DNA of 64,000 nucleotides from Cercozoa sp. M6MM (taxonomy: Eukaryota; Endomyxa: Ascetosporea), in the NCBI GenBank assembly GCA_040357565.1, contig JBDODJ010000061.1; one strand, written 5' to 3'. Positions 13,056-28,921 of the stretch are shown here, piece by piece. The notes beneath the pieces were generated by a model. It did not search any database and was not told where the DNA came from. It saw nothing but the letters and a program-made list of their open reading frames with translations. The position numbers and the translations under genes are program-made. Within the stretch, counting starts at the first letter, position 1. The number at the start of each line of letters is the position of its first letter.

Positions 13056-14167
13056 CTAGCTATAGTCTCCTAAATCTGACTCGAAATAGACTCGACTGAG
13101 ATCACGTGAGAGAGGCATTGGGGAATTCTACTGCTGCCCCGACGCGAGAACAAGGGCTGCGTATTTTCGGCGTACTTACGCTGAAAGACGACTCCTCCGA
13201 ATCGGCAATTATGCATGAATTACGCCAAGAATACGCCTCAATTGTGTCGAGATTACGCATGAATCACGTCAATGATACGCCTGCACGTGTGTCTGAGTTT
13301 TTTATTCTAGGCTCGAATGATACAACAGCACGGTGCGCCGACTCGAGAAAGCGCGTTTGCAACTTGGCACAAGTTTGACGGGGAGACCGAGTGGTCGCAG
13401 CGCCTGTCGAATCTCCGCAGCTTACGGCAGACGTGCCTGCTTTGAGTCTAAGCGCAAAGCAGACTCAGAGCAACCGATTCAAAATATCTCAACTCAAAGC
13501 AACTCAACTCAAAGCAACTCAACTTGCAACTCAACTCAAAGCAAGTCAAATCCAACCAAAGCAACTCAACTCAAAAAGAAAAACGAACAATCAAAAGCGA
13601 CAGGAATGGTGATGCAAATCGCTCTGTGATTCCACCGTCTGCTTTCAGGGGGGGGGGGGGGGTAAAGGGTAGGGTAAACAGGGGTAACGCGGGATAAACA
13701 GGGGTAAAACGCACTTGCGACACGCGGGACAGCGTAGCCGCGTCGGCGTAACCCGCGTTAAACAGCGTCTGTAGCCCCACTGCCTATTTGTTGTTTTTCT
13801 TGTTGTTTTCTCCGTATTTTCTAGTGCTTTCCCAGTCATGCCAAAATACAAAGAAAAGGCCTTACCGAGCGACCAATCACGGCACTGCCGACAACGGCGT
13901 CCTGCGCCAGCTTTGAACACACGTGCGCCCTGGCGATAAAGGGAAGGTAACCAAAACTGAAGCTGGAATTTCAAACTGGAGACTCGTACTTGTAGCGCGG
14001 ACTTCGGTGTCTGGGGAATGTCAAAAGTTGTATGGTCCTACCCTAAGCGGGCGGTAGACACGGCCTTGCTCTTGTGACCTATCCAGACTGGCGCAGGGTA
14101 ACTACATAGTTGGTTTCCTAGAAGACTCAACTAACATACTAAACTGGAGACTCGATATGCTATAATT
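13056..14167. other. Poorly resolved kilobase, possible minus-strand exons
   Basis: Between the TAG at 13055 and the stop of the next minus-strand gene (14168). On the minus strand an exon-like piece reads TLFNAGYADAATLSRVSQ (about 13705-13765), helix-hairpin-helix-like, followed by a typical C-rich intron (gtgcgttttacccc..., about 13645-13705). Another piece near 13870-13920 can be read as AQDAVVGSAVIGRS. I could not join these into a gene. At 13480-13580 the plus strand repeats caactcaaagcaactcaact, whose complement (gagttgagttgctttg) also fills introns at 31375-31440 and 31610-31675, so this is probably an intron too. The 72-bp dispersed repeat copy at 14046 also lies here. Confidence 0.35.
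14046..14117. repeat. Dispersed 72-bp repeat, copy A
   Basis: Starts agcgggcggtagacac and ends ttggtttc. It is about four-fifths identical to a second 72-bp stretch at 41879-41950, in the same orientation. Both copies lie just downstream of the stop codon of a minus-strand gene, so in both cases the element would be in the same orientation within a minus-strand 3' untranslated region. Identity unknown. Confidence 0.75.
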
Positions 14168-14476
14168 AGTAGCGCTCAACAGCAGCACGTTCAGCCAGCA
14201 GACGGCGTTCGGCAGCGTCGGGAGCGTTGGCGATGCGTGCTATCAGGGCACTTGTGGACAGCACGGCTTGTTTCAGGCGCTGCCACACATTCTTTTTTGC
14301 AGGAAAATGAAATGCACGATGCGAACAAGTAAAGTACCAGAGTGTACTCGACATGAGAAAAGTGACTGCTCCGATTCGAGTTGTACAGTCGCACCAGCGT
14401 GCGACATAGCAGCGGCGACAGGTCAAAGTGCCGTTGTAGTGCCTCTACTCGTCATAACAAGCATCACAAAACACAC

Positions 14477-14512
<36 letters not shown>

Positions 14513-14883
14513 CAAACCAAGTCACGTCAAGTCAGATCAAAGTCAAATCAAGTGAAACAAGACACCAATGAAGTCGGCGAAAGTGTCATACTCGGCGTAG
14601 TCAATCACGAGTGCTGCTGCCTCTTGCAGTACCTAGATGCAGGCCCAACTACGATACACCCCAACGTATGTAGGAAGGAGGTACCCTTGGTACTTCGGCT
14701 ATAGTACGTGGGACATCGATGGCTTGGACCACCTCGCCTTCTGCAGTTCTGGTTGTTTGAATCGGTGGCAGTCAGTTAAACCTACTGCGTACCATAGAAT
14801 ATCCGACACAAGGAGGCATCGCCTGAGGGTAGACTCGGGTCGAAAGCAGACGCTGCCAGGGATACACACACATTACCTCGAAA

Positions 14884-14937
<54 letters not shown>

Positions 14938-14947
14938 NNNNNNNNNN

Positions 14948-14996
<49 letters not shown>

Positions 14997-15250
14997 GTAT
15001 CCACCTTGAGACACCTGGTTTCATAGCTTCGCGCGCCTCTTTGTCGTGGCGCAACGACGCGTTTATCAACTCGAGCTCCCTCTCATTCATACTGTCGAAT
15101 GGCAGGCATCCGCGCGGAATACTGCGTGCTATCCGCGCGTTTCTCCGCGTGGACCACCGCTTTGCCGTGGCCGGCAACAAAGCCACCAAGGCCAAGCCGA
15201 TGCCGCACACCAACACGTGCTAAAACGACACACACACGCACACACACACA

Positions 15251-15302
<52 letters not shown>

Positions 15303-15410
15303 ACGTGCCAGTGTACTCGATGCAGAGACAGCTGAAACACATACCGTCAGGGTGATGTTCTCCCAATCCGAAGCAACGGTATACTTGCCCCACAGCCACC
15401 ACAGCCACAT
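14168..15410 (-). CDS. Unrecognised single-pass membrane protein
   Basis: Start at 15410 (MWLWWLWGKYTVASDWENIT), intron with a (TG) sense microsatellite, then HVLVCGIGLALVALLPATAK, which gives an N-terminal membrane anchor followed by a basic stretch (RWSTRRNARIAR). Later exons: NERELELINASLRHDKEAR, LQKARWSKPSMSH, VLQEAAALVIDYAEYDTF, VEALQRHFDLSPLLCRTLVR and NVWQRLKQAVLSTSALIARI, ending AAVERY and TAA at 14168. The soluble part is helical. No family recognised. An intron holds the (AC)n tract with a 10-N gap at 14938-14947. The start was set at 15410 because an upstream in-frame-looking ATG at 15656 overlaps the coding exon of SPOUT1. Confidence 0.55.
14889..14994. repeat. (AC)n microsatellite with 10-N gap
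   Basis: CA repeat interrupted by N at 14938-14947; a second CA tract lies at 15229-15301. Both are in introns of the minus-strand gene, reading TG on its sense strand. Confidence 0.9.
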
Positions 15411-15567
15411 TAAGACGCAAACTAAAGATGTTGAAGCATTGTAGCGATCTAAGTTCCCGCAAAATCGTGCAGCAGCGCTGAGCCGACAGAGTCTAGAGTC
15501 GGAACATGAAAAAACGAGTTTTATCGCTACGTGGTGCACAAGCAAGAGTCTTACCACTCGCATACAC
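15411..15567. promoter_or_regulatory. Shared upstream region of divergent pair (SPOUT1 and membrane protein)
   Basis: 157 bp between the minus-strand ATG (15410) and the SPOUT1 ATG (15568). No recognised promoter element. Confidence 0.4.
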
Positions 15568-17309
15568 ATGTCGGAACGTCCAATGAAGCGACGGCGCACA
15601 AAGCACGGCGTGAAATCACGCAGTGCGGTTGATGCCGCAGCGCGCCCATCGCGCAAGACTGTAGCAACTGATTGGATCGTCCTGCAGACTGTAGGACATG
15701 TATGTTTAGGCCATCAAGGAGGACGACTCACAAAATTCAGTTCCCGTGCGGGGTGCGAAACAAACCGTCTCCATCGCGGTGAGTTGTTTCATGCATTATC
15801 GTCTTGCTGGGCTCTGCCCCCAGTGTACTGTATCTCTTGTGTACGCTGATAGGTCCCGGGCTCCTTCATCGCAAATGCGCAGTCGGCTGAGCTGAAGACT
15901 TACGTGGCCGGTCAGATCGCTCGTGCTGCTTGCATCTACCGTGCCGACGAGATCGTTGTGTTCAGGTAGAGCTGTGTAGAGTTGGTACCCTGTAGTACCC
16001 GTGTGTGTGTGTAGTGACGATGCCCAAGAGATCGACACGACGGGCCGTGTGCGTGGCGCATCGCAGAGCGAGCCAAACGCTTTCTTGGCGCGTGTTCTCG
16101 AGTTCCTGGAAACGCCGCAGTACCTGCGTCGTCACTTGTTCCCGATTGTAATGACCCTACCCTCATGTATGTACCTGTATCAGAATTCTGATGTTATTTT
16201 TGTTATTTGTAGCACCGCGACTTCAGTTGCGCTGGGCTGTTGAACCCTCTGGCAGCGCCGCACCACCTGCGACCGCAGGACATCAGCAAGTTCCGCGAGG
16301 GCGTCGTCGTTCGACATGATCGCACCACACAGGTACCATCCCTAGGCTTGTTGTGTCTCTGTGTTTGTACTGCACATCTTGGCGGTACAGGTGTCGCGGC
16401 CCACCGACACGCAAGAAGACGAGACGAGCGACCTTGTTTATGTCGGTTTGCGCAAGCTCGTGCAACTGCCGACGCAGCTTCCGTTCCCTATATTTATATA
16501 TATATATATATATGTATGTATATATATATATATATATATATAAATATGTTGGCACTTGTACAGAGTCGGCATGCGCGTGACAGTCCAACTGAAAAACCCA
16601 AAACAGGGACGCGAGCCTCGTCTTCCGCGCGGACGTCGTCCTCGTCCGTTCGATTTCACTGTGTGATAAGTGTGTCGGTATGTGATAAGTGTGCACAGAG
16701 GAGACGAATGAGCGACTGCAGGGCGTGCCCGTGTCAAGTCGCGAGCCACTGCGTCAACTCGGCACCTTCTGGGGCTACACGGTGCGCACTGCAGCCGGTC
16801 TCGGCGAAGCACTGCGCAAGTGTCCCTTCGACGACAACGGCGAGGTCGCCGATCAGGACAAAGGCGGTGTGTCTGTTCAGGTTTTCTGTTTCTGCGTGCG
16901 TGCAGTTTTTATTCCGGTGGGTAGGCAAGTACGACGTGCGTATTGGCACCTCCGAGCGAGGTGACAAGTGGCAGTGCGACAAAGGCGCTGCGGAGAACAA
17001 GATTCCCGCCGACTTTCGTCACTGCATCGTCGTGTTTGGCGGCGTCGACGGTCTTGAAACTGCCGTGCAGGGCGACGAGTCGACGCGCCTGTTCTGTGCT
17101 GGCTCTGGTGGCGACCCGCGACCTCTGTTCACGCATTACATCGACGCGTGTGCTGGACAGGTGCTTTAGTCTTTCAGTGTCTCAGAAAGTTGATCCTGCG
17201 TTGTCTAACTGAGCAGGGTTCGCTCACAATTCGTACCGAGGAGGCTTTGCTTGTGACGATGTCGATGCTGCACGGCGCGCTCAACCTTCAACCCGCCAAG
17301 TCTGTGTGA
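15568..17309 (+). CDS. SPOUT1: SPOUT-fold RNA methyltransferase, C9orf114/SPOUT1 (CENP-32) homolog
   Basis: Very clear homolog of human SPOUT1. Exon 1 (15568-15660) is basic (MSERPMKRRRTKHG), a 49-bp intron follows (15661-15709), then VSIAVPGSFIANAQSAELKT and YVAGQIARAACIYRADEIVV, matching the human S-V-A-L-P-G-S-I-L-D-N-A-Q-S and Y-L-A-G-Q-I-A-R-A stretch. Further hallmarks in order: LARVLEFLETPQYLRRHLF, FSCAGLLNPLAAPHHLR, FREGVVV, GMRVTVQL, FWGYTVRTAAGL, VRIGTSERGDKW, FRHCIVVFGGVDGLE and GSLTIRTEEALLVTMSML near the C-terminus, the knotted SAM-binding part. TGA at 17307-17309. The family has SPOUT methyltransferase architecture and a role at kinetochores and spindle in animals; the role in this protist is inference. 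One intron holds an (AT)n tract (16494-16545). Confidence 0.93.
16494..16545. repeat. (AT)n microsatellite in SPOUT1 intron
   Basis: TATA repeat with one gtatgt interruption. Similar short (AT)n tracts occur at 21471-21486, 36832-36861, 40079-40096 and 48941-48962, all in introns of the genes called here. Confidence 0.85.
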
Positions 17310-17518
17310 TCAATATCTGTCTACGAAACTAGTGTCCGCTACGGCTAGGTCAACTGTGGTTCTAGGTCGGGTTTCGCCTCCTCTTCACCTCTAGTTTTGT
17401 TGGAGTAAGTAGGCGTGTCCACACGTACAATGGATTGTTGCAGGGCAATGTCGTGTTTGTTTGCTGTACCACTAGACCATAAAATATACGATACGTTGGC
17501 TATGGTAGGCGCTAGCTA

Positions 17519-22394
<4,876 letters not shown>

Positions 22395-22576
22395 CCTATC
22401 AGCGCTCTGTTTGACCCCTTAAAACCTGCTTCGGGTGTAGTGGCTCCAGAAATCGAACCCTCATCTCCGCGTTTCTCCGAAAGACAACCCGCGTTTCTCA
22501 CACGTGAAACCAATACAAGAAAAAGAAGGCCGTTTAGAGTTGTAGTGCTCTTGAACAGTGTTATATTTATGCAAAA
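22395..22576. promoter_or_regulatory. Shared upstream region with two gcgtttctc motifs
   Basis: 182 bp between two divergent start codons (22394 minus, 22577 plus). It contains gcgtttctccg near 22479 and gcgtttctcac near 22493. The same core recurs in other gene-start regions (see findings). Confidence 0.4.
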
Positions 22577-23095
22577 ATGCAGGCACTACCACTAGTGACG
22601 CCCGAGTGCCCTGAACAGCACACCATTTTACAGGCCGAGCTCGCGGGTACAACATGGCGGGTGGGTTTTCGTGTCACATGACGTTTGTTTGTGTGCCTGC
22701 AGGGACAGTGGTCAGTGTTCAAGAGTACAGTCAGTTGTTGCGGCAGCTGCGTATCATTTGCGGAAAGGAAGGTGCAGTTGAACACCTTGTTTAAAATGGG
22801 TTACTGTATGGGTTGCTTGTTTAGGAACGCCTGTTGAGTTCTCGCGAACGTTGTTCCAGCGACTGAACAGCTCGATTGTACTGTGTCCAATCTGACATAG
22901 TCAACTTGTTGCATATGCTGTTGTGTGGCTGCAGAACAATGGTGTGGACGTATTGCGAGTTGAGACAGCCGCCGGCTCGGACAGCAGCGAGCACTCACGC
23001 CTGCTGCTGTTCAGTCGTCCGCAGCAGCCAAAACAGACGTGCTTTCTCCTTATCTGTCATAAAGTAGGTCTAGTGTGTGTGTGTGTATATGTGTG

Positions 23096-23150
<55 letters not shown>

Positions 23151-23686
23151 TTCTTGCATTGTGAAATGACACAGCACGTCGCTGGTGAGAAGGTGCACCA
23201 GCAGTTTCGTGTCGTTGCCGCACGCAACCGTGACCACTTTGTTGGGCTTTACGTAGCTTTGCCTGTTCCCTTCATCTCCCTGTCCTCTGCGTATCTGGAT
23301 ACACTGAGCAATATAGTGCAAGTAAGAATCTGAGAATGCACGGTATGAGGTACCAAATCGCGTCAGGTGTGCACGTTGGTGTCTACCTGTGCGAACAGGA
23401 ACATGCGACTACAGGTGCCTTTCTTGGCCATTTGACCGGAGTGTGTTGTACGACTACTGCATTATCAGGAGTGCCCGCTGGCGTGCTTGAAGTCGTTGCA
23501 CAAGCTTCTTTGAACAAGACTGTGCAACAACAGGTGAATTGTCCTTTGTGCCGCCCTTATGGATTGTTCAACTGAAGAATGTTTGGACAGGCGACCCAAA
23601 CCACGCAGCTCGAGCAGCGTCTCCAAGCTGCTGCTGCCGCTCTACGTGACTGTGGCGTCTCTCTGTTTCGCCCGCCTGCGTACTAG
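22577..23686 (+). CDS. Conserved-looking orphan, possibly Mediator MED18-like
   Basis: ATG at 22577 opens MQALPLVTPECPEQHTILQ; splicing gives AELAG, TVVSVQEYSQLLRQLRIICG, TPVEFSRTLFQRLNSSI, NNGVDVLRVETAAGSDS, SRLLLFSRPQQPKQTCFLL, and after a (TG)n intron VHQQFRVVAARNRDHFVGLY. The last exon reads TTQLEQRLQAAAAALRDCG and ends FRPPAY, TAG at 23684-23686. The opening logic (hydrophobic short lead, a helix of the type L-x-x-L-R-x-L-C, then P-V-E-F) resembles MED18 but the resemblance is faint, and the middle exon joins around 23325-23530 are uncertain. Treat as a hypothetical protein of about 230 residues. Confidence 0.5.
23073..23149. repeat. (TG)n microsatellite directly after a splice donor
   Basis: TG repeat starting a few bases after gtaggtctag, the donor of a plus-strand intron, so TG is on the sense strand. 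Confidence 0.9.
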
Positions 23687-23821
23687 GTCTACCTCAATGA
23701 ATTCGGTCCATTAAATACTAGCTAAAGCCATTTCCCGTCCGAGTCGAGTAAATTTCGTTTTTTAGTCAACGCAACCAACACACCATCCTGATCAGCTGAC
23801 AGGCCCTGTTCCGTTTTCAAA

Positions 23822-24740
23822 ATGAAACACGACGGTAAGGAGCGCGTCAGCGCGACCGAAAACGTGACAGCTTTCAGTTTTGTTCGTTCAGTCGAGCTCG
23901 GACTTTTGTCCGGCGGCTTGACCTACATGGTGTTGGCGTGCGAATCGAAGTCAGACTTATGCTGTCAAACTAAACTGAAACTCCGATGCTACCGTTGTCA
24001 CGTCTCAGGTCGTATGGGAGTTGAATTGGAATCATTCGAATGTGCATCCCGATTCCTTTGCCACGTGGTCGCCGCGAGCGACAGCGGCGCCGAGAGCGCC
24101 GCGAACGCCGAAGAGCTCGAGAGCGAGACCGTAAAGGTGCCCAATCTTTTTTCACAGTTTCATGAAAAACGGATTCAGTCAGTTTTTGTAGGTCGTGGTG
24201 ACGGCGGTGACCTCAGCACGCTCAGTAGCTCCGAACGCACACAGCCTCGCCGTTTCTGTTGGGTCTGTTGTATACCACTGGATCTCTTCTGCAACGTGTG
24301 CTGAGTCAACCGGAGTTCCAGTCATTGGAAGTTGGCACTCGAAACAACTAAAACGATACGAACTCAACTGAAACCAACGCAGCTGGACTAAAAAGAAAAC
24401 TATACCTCAACTTGAAAGATTCCGTCAACGTCCTTTAATTAACGCAACTGACCAGTCAAGCCTCGACCTATAGATGCAGTAGCTGCAGCACGCAGTCCAG
24501 TCGACAGAAATGCTACCTCGGAACAGAAATCAACAATCGAATGCATGCGTGTTGCACTAGCGTCGCAGGGCGAACGCGCTCGCGACACTCTGGGTGCCAT
24601 GCGCCTCAAGCACGAGCAATGCGCGGCTAGTGTTCGCGCACAGTCGTGGCAAGTCAGCCATGTACTGGGTGATGAAATACTACTCGCAAGACTGTTTCTG
24701 GCGCGGGTCGCAGTCGTCGATCGGCGCAAGGTACTTTGAT
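23822..24740 (+). CDS. Hypothetical protein, short multi-exon gene
   Basis: The ATG at 23822 starts MKHDGKERVSATENVTAFSF. An exon reading RMGVELESFECASRFLCHVV and ending ELESETVK follows, and a last exon reads DAVAAARSPVDRNATSEQKS, GERARDTLGAMRLKHEQCAA and ARLFLARVAVVDRRKVL before TGA near 24740. The C-terminal part is helical and could form a coiled coil. No family recognised. Exon joins between 24130 and 24470 are not settled, and the first and last exon could belong to two genes. Confidence 0.4.
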
Positions 24741-24792
24741 TAGGGATATTCGTACACCGAATCACCACTGTGGTACGGTTTCCGAGCGCTAG

Positions 24793-26506
24793 CTATTGCG
24801 GCTTCACGTTGTGCACACGCGCCTGTCCGAAGCGACTCAGATCGAGCGGGTCCTTGGAGTCCTTCTGCTCGCTCGGTGGACCGCGTTGATCGTCCTCCTG
24901 GCCCTCCTTCCTGCAACACACACAGTGCGTACAAATACAGAAGCGAGGCACACTGGAGACGAAGCGTGAAACCTTGTCTTCCACGCGATGAAATAGATCA
25001 CGTCAAATGTGGCAGGAATCACAGTTTGCTGTACTCGAGAAATGCAGTACTACATTGAAAAAGCACACACGTTAGAACAGAAGGTACCTCGCCCTGCTCC
25101 TGTCCGTACATGGCGTCGTAAATTGCACTCGCAGCAGCCATGGTGTCGATCGAGGCGTGTGCACCCAGTGCAGGTGCATGCTGCTCGCCCATGCCTGCAA
25201 GCAGTGACATGACAGCATGACAGCTGGCCCCAACACAGCACGTGTACCTTGCAAATGACGAGCGAGATGAGGCAAGTTCTCAAAGTGGGCCGTAAGCTAC
25301 CCAATAACAAAAGTATAGACCCCCCCGTAGAACACGCTAAAAGATTGCAGTGTGTACTGTTCGAGCGTCGACAGTGGGCGATCGGAACTTTGCTCGCTGC
25401 AGCAGGGATGCCACGTCCGACCCTACACGCATAATATATCAGACACTGACACAGTATATTGACATAAGAGGCACCTCTGGTAAGAGGCGACGTGTGGTTG
25501 CCCATGGCTCCCACGCGTTCCTCGTCCGCCAAAGCAAAGGCACTCCGCAGTTCGCTTAAAGTATTGCCACCTGTCCACAAAGCACATGATACAAGGCAAG
25601 AATATCATACAAATCTAGGTACCCAGCATGGCACCCAGCAGTGCCCCGCCTGGCCGCAGCACGCGAAACGCTTCGGCGAAAGCTTCAGGCAGCGCATTGA
25701 TCCTGTCAACAGAGAGATTAACAGAGGCATTACCAGAGGCAATCTCAATTAGCACGACAATTAAGCAGCGTGGTACCAATGGAGAGACAGATTGGATACG
25801 ACCAGATCGACACTTTCATCATTGAATGGAAGTGGGGCTTCCGGGTCAAACACCTGTCAGCGTGAGTTGAAGGTCACAACAGGTACATCAGTGGCACAGC
25901 AATACACTGGATACCACGCGTTCCGTCGTGACACCGCCTGGAAGTCGGTCGCCAATCAAGTGTGCATCTCTGTTCAGCATCTCCTCGCACTCTTCCAACT
26001 GCAGCGCGAGCAGCACCACATATCACAGTCAAACGCACAACGTGTGAGGCACACACCTGAGTGACATGTTGGATGCCTGCGAAACCGCGCGGACGAGTGT
26101 TCAACAACCGGAAGAAATTGCCTGAGGAAAGCAGGTTGTGTACATTAGAGTCAGCGGTTTAGCTTGAATACCGGCCCACGCTCCGTGATCAAGTACATGC
26201 GGAAACTGCCTATCTTCTTCCTGGGCAAAGCGAAGTGCACCAGAACCGTGCAAAGACAGAGCAACGCACCTTGATGTCCAAGAGTCGCTCCAACAGCTCG
26301 TCGCACACCTGCAAACAAAAGAAACTTGGCAAATACCGTGCCAAAACGAGGACTAAACGGCGACATACGCTGTCACGCAAGTATTCGAACTGATGCGCGT
26401 CTGGTGCAGTGGCCGCCAGTGCCTTTTGACGCTGTTTCAACGTGCGATCAAACACGGTGCTGGCGACACGACGTTGCGCTAGCAGCCTCTGAGAAACACG
26501 TTGCAT
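24793..26506 (-). CDS. NDUFAF5: NDUFAF5-like methyltransferase, complex I assembly factor
   Basis: Start at 26506. The N-terminus holds STVFDRTLKQRQKALAATAP then HQFEYLRDSVCDELLERLLD, matching human NDUFAF5 (N-I-F-D-R-D-L-K-R-K-Q-K, F-D-Y-L-K-E-E-V). The methyltransferase core follows: FPHVLDHGAWAGNFFRLL (motif I), PLPFNDESVDLVVSNLSLHW, NALPEAFAEAFRVLRPGGAL, LGAML, then GGNTLSELRSAFALADEER (human G-G-D-T-L-Y-E-L-R), HTSPLTRGA, MAAASAIYDAMYGQEQGEVP and IPATFDVIYFIAWK. TAG at 24793-24795. The family works in mitochondria on complex I assembly (hydroxylation of an Arg in NDUFS7 in human). Motif I reads D-H-G-A-W-A-G where most relatives have D-x-G-C/A-G-x-G. It shares a 161-bp upstream region with TRMU. 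Confidence 0.93.
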
Positions 26507-26667
26507 AAGAGTGTAGTATCACACCTTAGCGCTAGCCGACAAGGCTAGATTATGCTGTTTCGAGTCGCTCTGTTCTTTGCTTGGCTACAGTACAATACTC
26601 GAAAATTGCACGCGATCGTGACTAATTAGATGCGCATGTGTGTGGTAATACAGGGTTTATTGATACA
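26507..26667. promoter_or_regulatory. Shared upstream region of NDUFAF5 and TRMU
   Basis: 161 bp between two divergent ATGs, 26506 (minus) and 26668 (plus). Both products act in mitochondrial respiratory-chain biogenesis, so a bidirectional promoter would co-regulate them. No defined box seen. Confidence 0.45.
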
Positions 26668-28770
26668 ATGAGGTGGCGTGGGCGTGGCGATGCGATTCTG
26701 CGCGAGATGGCGGAAACGCGCCGGGTGAGTCAGGCCGCCTGCCGCGAGCTGTTGCGACTCAGTGGTTCGTTGTATCGATTGTGCGTGTTTGACGCTATCA
26801 CACGTGCTTAACCACTTAACAGGTGCACCGGCTCCCTTGTGGCAAGACGGCGGCCAACGTGTCTGCGTTGCGCTCAGCGGCGGTGTGGACTCCACCATGA
26901 CTGCTCTGTTGGTACTTTGCGTTGTCACTTCGTTGACACTGGAGGGTCTCATGTGTCTGCAGTTGCAAGGCGCAGGTCACGAAGTGAGCGACGCCGTCTT
27001 CATGCAGAACTGGGACCCGGCTGACGAATCCGATGTCAATGCAAGGTACTTGGGGCACTCGTGGTGCTTATACCCCTTCACAGCGTGTTCTACAAAGACA
27101 GTGTCCCATCGAGCAAGAATGGCGAGATGCGCAACTGGTCGCTGAACATCTGGGCCTGCCTTCGCTTCGGTATTTTAGTTGCCCGGATGCTTTCCAAATC
27201 TTCGCTGATGCTGCTGTGCAGACGGGTCGAGTACGTCAGCGAGTACTGGCAGCGCGTGTTTGAACCTTTTTTGGAGCAGCTCGAGCTTGGCGTGTACCGC
27301 TGCCTGTGTTAATATGAAACCGATATCGTAAGCAAGGGATTTTGTTTGGGCAGATGCACACCGAATCCAGACGTGCTGTGCAACAGAGAGATCAAGTTTG
27401 ACACCTTCATGCAAGATGTGAGTCCTATGTGTACTCTGTTTTGTGCACTTTGTCTCAAGCAAGTGTTTCTAGGCACTCGGCGGCGGGGCCGACTTTGTGG
27501 CGACTGGTCACTATGCGCGCACTGTCGCGACTCCATCTGGGGTATCGTGTCCCTTCCGAGCCGTGCACTTGTGTAAGGTGCACTCCTTTGATAGAGCACA
27601 CTCGGCGCTGGCGATGACAGATGCAAGGACCAAAGTTACTTCCTCGCCATGAACCGTCCTAAGGTGACTTTATGTTAACACCTTGGCACATTAATGCATG
27701 TTTACTTTGACTGAATGCAGTGCTGGGAACGGACAGTGTTTCCGATGGGCGCTCTTTCGAAAGAAGCCGTGTACTTCTAGCTGTGGTTTGCACACATACT
27801 GTGGGACCGTGCATGAGTGTCTGCACAGACGCGAATGCGTAGAGGCGCTGGGACTCGGCTTTGTGATGGAAAAACGATCGTCACGTGGCATCTGTTTCAT
27901 CGGCAAGAGGCGGTATCTTTTTTTTTCTGTCTTTGTGTACTGTTGCATCAAGGCTACTGCTGTACTGTGTTGTCGGCGCAGATTTTCCGACTTCGCCAGC
28001 GGCTACATTGACACTGCGCAACGTCGCGGACCTGTCCTGTGTGGCGATACGTAGGTTGCACATACCTCGTGTGTTTGTACATACTGCCTCATGATGCTGT
28101 AGTGGCGAGCAGTTAAGCGAACATGCAGGACTTGCACTCACCACCATTGGTATCCTCCAGCCGCCCCATGTGCCGTTGACATGTACTGTTGACATTTACT
28201 GTTAACATGCAGGCCAACGTGTGTCGGTGCATGACTTACCGTGTCGCTACTACGCTGCCAAAAAGATCGGGGGTGACGTTAATGCTGTACACTGTCCTTT
28301 CTCCTCTCTGTTTTTCCCTTGAACTTGCTCTTTCGCAGATCGTGGCAGTAAAGAACCCGCAGCATCCTCTCATGTTTGCGCAAGAGGTGCACGTGGCACA
28401 TGTCGTTTGGCAGGTCACTCAGTTGCAACCGACTGCGCAAAGTCCACCCCTGGGATCAAAGTTCATGGCCCGTGCCAAGTTCCGGTACAACGAGTTCGGC
28501 ACGCCGGTCGAGTGCACAGTCGACTCGCCTGGCTCGCTCGTCGTTCGCGTGACCGGTGACGGTGCTCACGCTGTGACGCCTGGACAGGTGTGCTCACTCT
28601 ACGTCGACATCGACACGCTGGAGCGACTCTCCTGCGACACGAACGTCGCTCTCGACGGGGGGAACGACGTTCGCGGTGTCGACGAATTTGACGTTTGTGT
28701 CGCCGGAGGCATTATTGCCCGCACCTTGCGCGACGGCCAGATACTAAATGATGCTGGTTTCCTGGAATAG
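26668..28770 (+). CDS. TRMU: tRNA-specific 2-thiouridylase, mitochondrial type
   Basis: Makes 2-thiouridine at the wobble base of mitochondrial tRNAs. Seen in order: CVALSGGVDSTMTALL with the PP-loop SGGVDS; DAVFMQNWDPADESD; IEQEWRDAQLVAEHLGLP; YVSEYWQRVFEPFLEQLELG; RCTPNPDVLCNREIKFDTF with the first catalytic Cys; GADFVATGHYART; KDQSYFLAMNRP; CWERTVFPMGALSKEAV; LGLGFVMEKRSSRGICFIGK with the second catalytic Cys; and a C-terminal domain with MARAKFRYNEFGTPVEC and AGGIIARTLRDG. All match human TRMU (P-N-P-D-I-V-C-N, M-G-M-C-F-I-G-K-R). Start ATG 26668 joins in frame through a phase-1 donor (ctcagtg|gttcgt). TAG at 28768-28770. Confidence 0.95.
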
Positions 28771-28921
28771 CAATGCAAAAATGCTGTTATCTGACCTACC
28801 ACAGCTACGCAGTGGAATAAAAAAGACTGAAACAGTCCCAAACAATGAAAAAATCGTCCTCAAGTTTTTCACGGTGCATTGGCGCGTATATCAGAAGTAC
28901 TACAGTGCAAGAGCGTGGGGG

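Noticed and set aside
13860-13930. Hexapeptide-repeat (eIF2B-like) exon on the minus strand, AQDAVVGSAVIGRS
   Set aside because: It is a single short match with no neighbouring hexapeptide coils in any frame, so chance is likely.
14046-14117. The 72-bp repeat as a tRNA, snRNA or rRNA fragment
   Set aside because: No cloverleaf, Sm site or pol III box seen. The complement has a short resemblance (taccgcccgct) to the 18S 3' end but the rest does not match.
15568-15656. Minus-strand ATG at 15656 (MRDGRAAASTALRDF) as start of the membrane protein gene
   Set aside because: It lies entirely within the coding first exon of SPOUT1, whose frame is confirmed by homology across two introns. The ATG at 15410 gives a sensible membrane anchor start.
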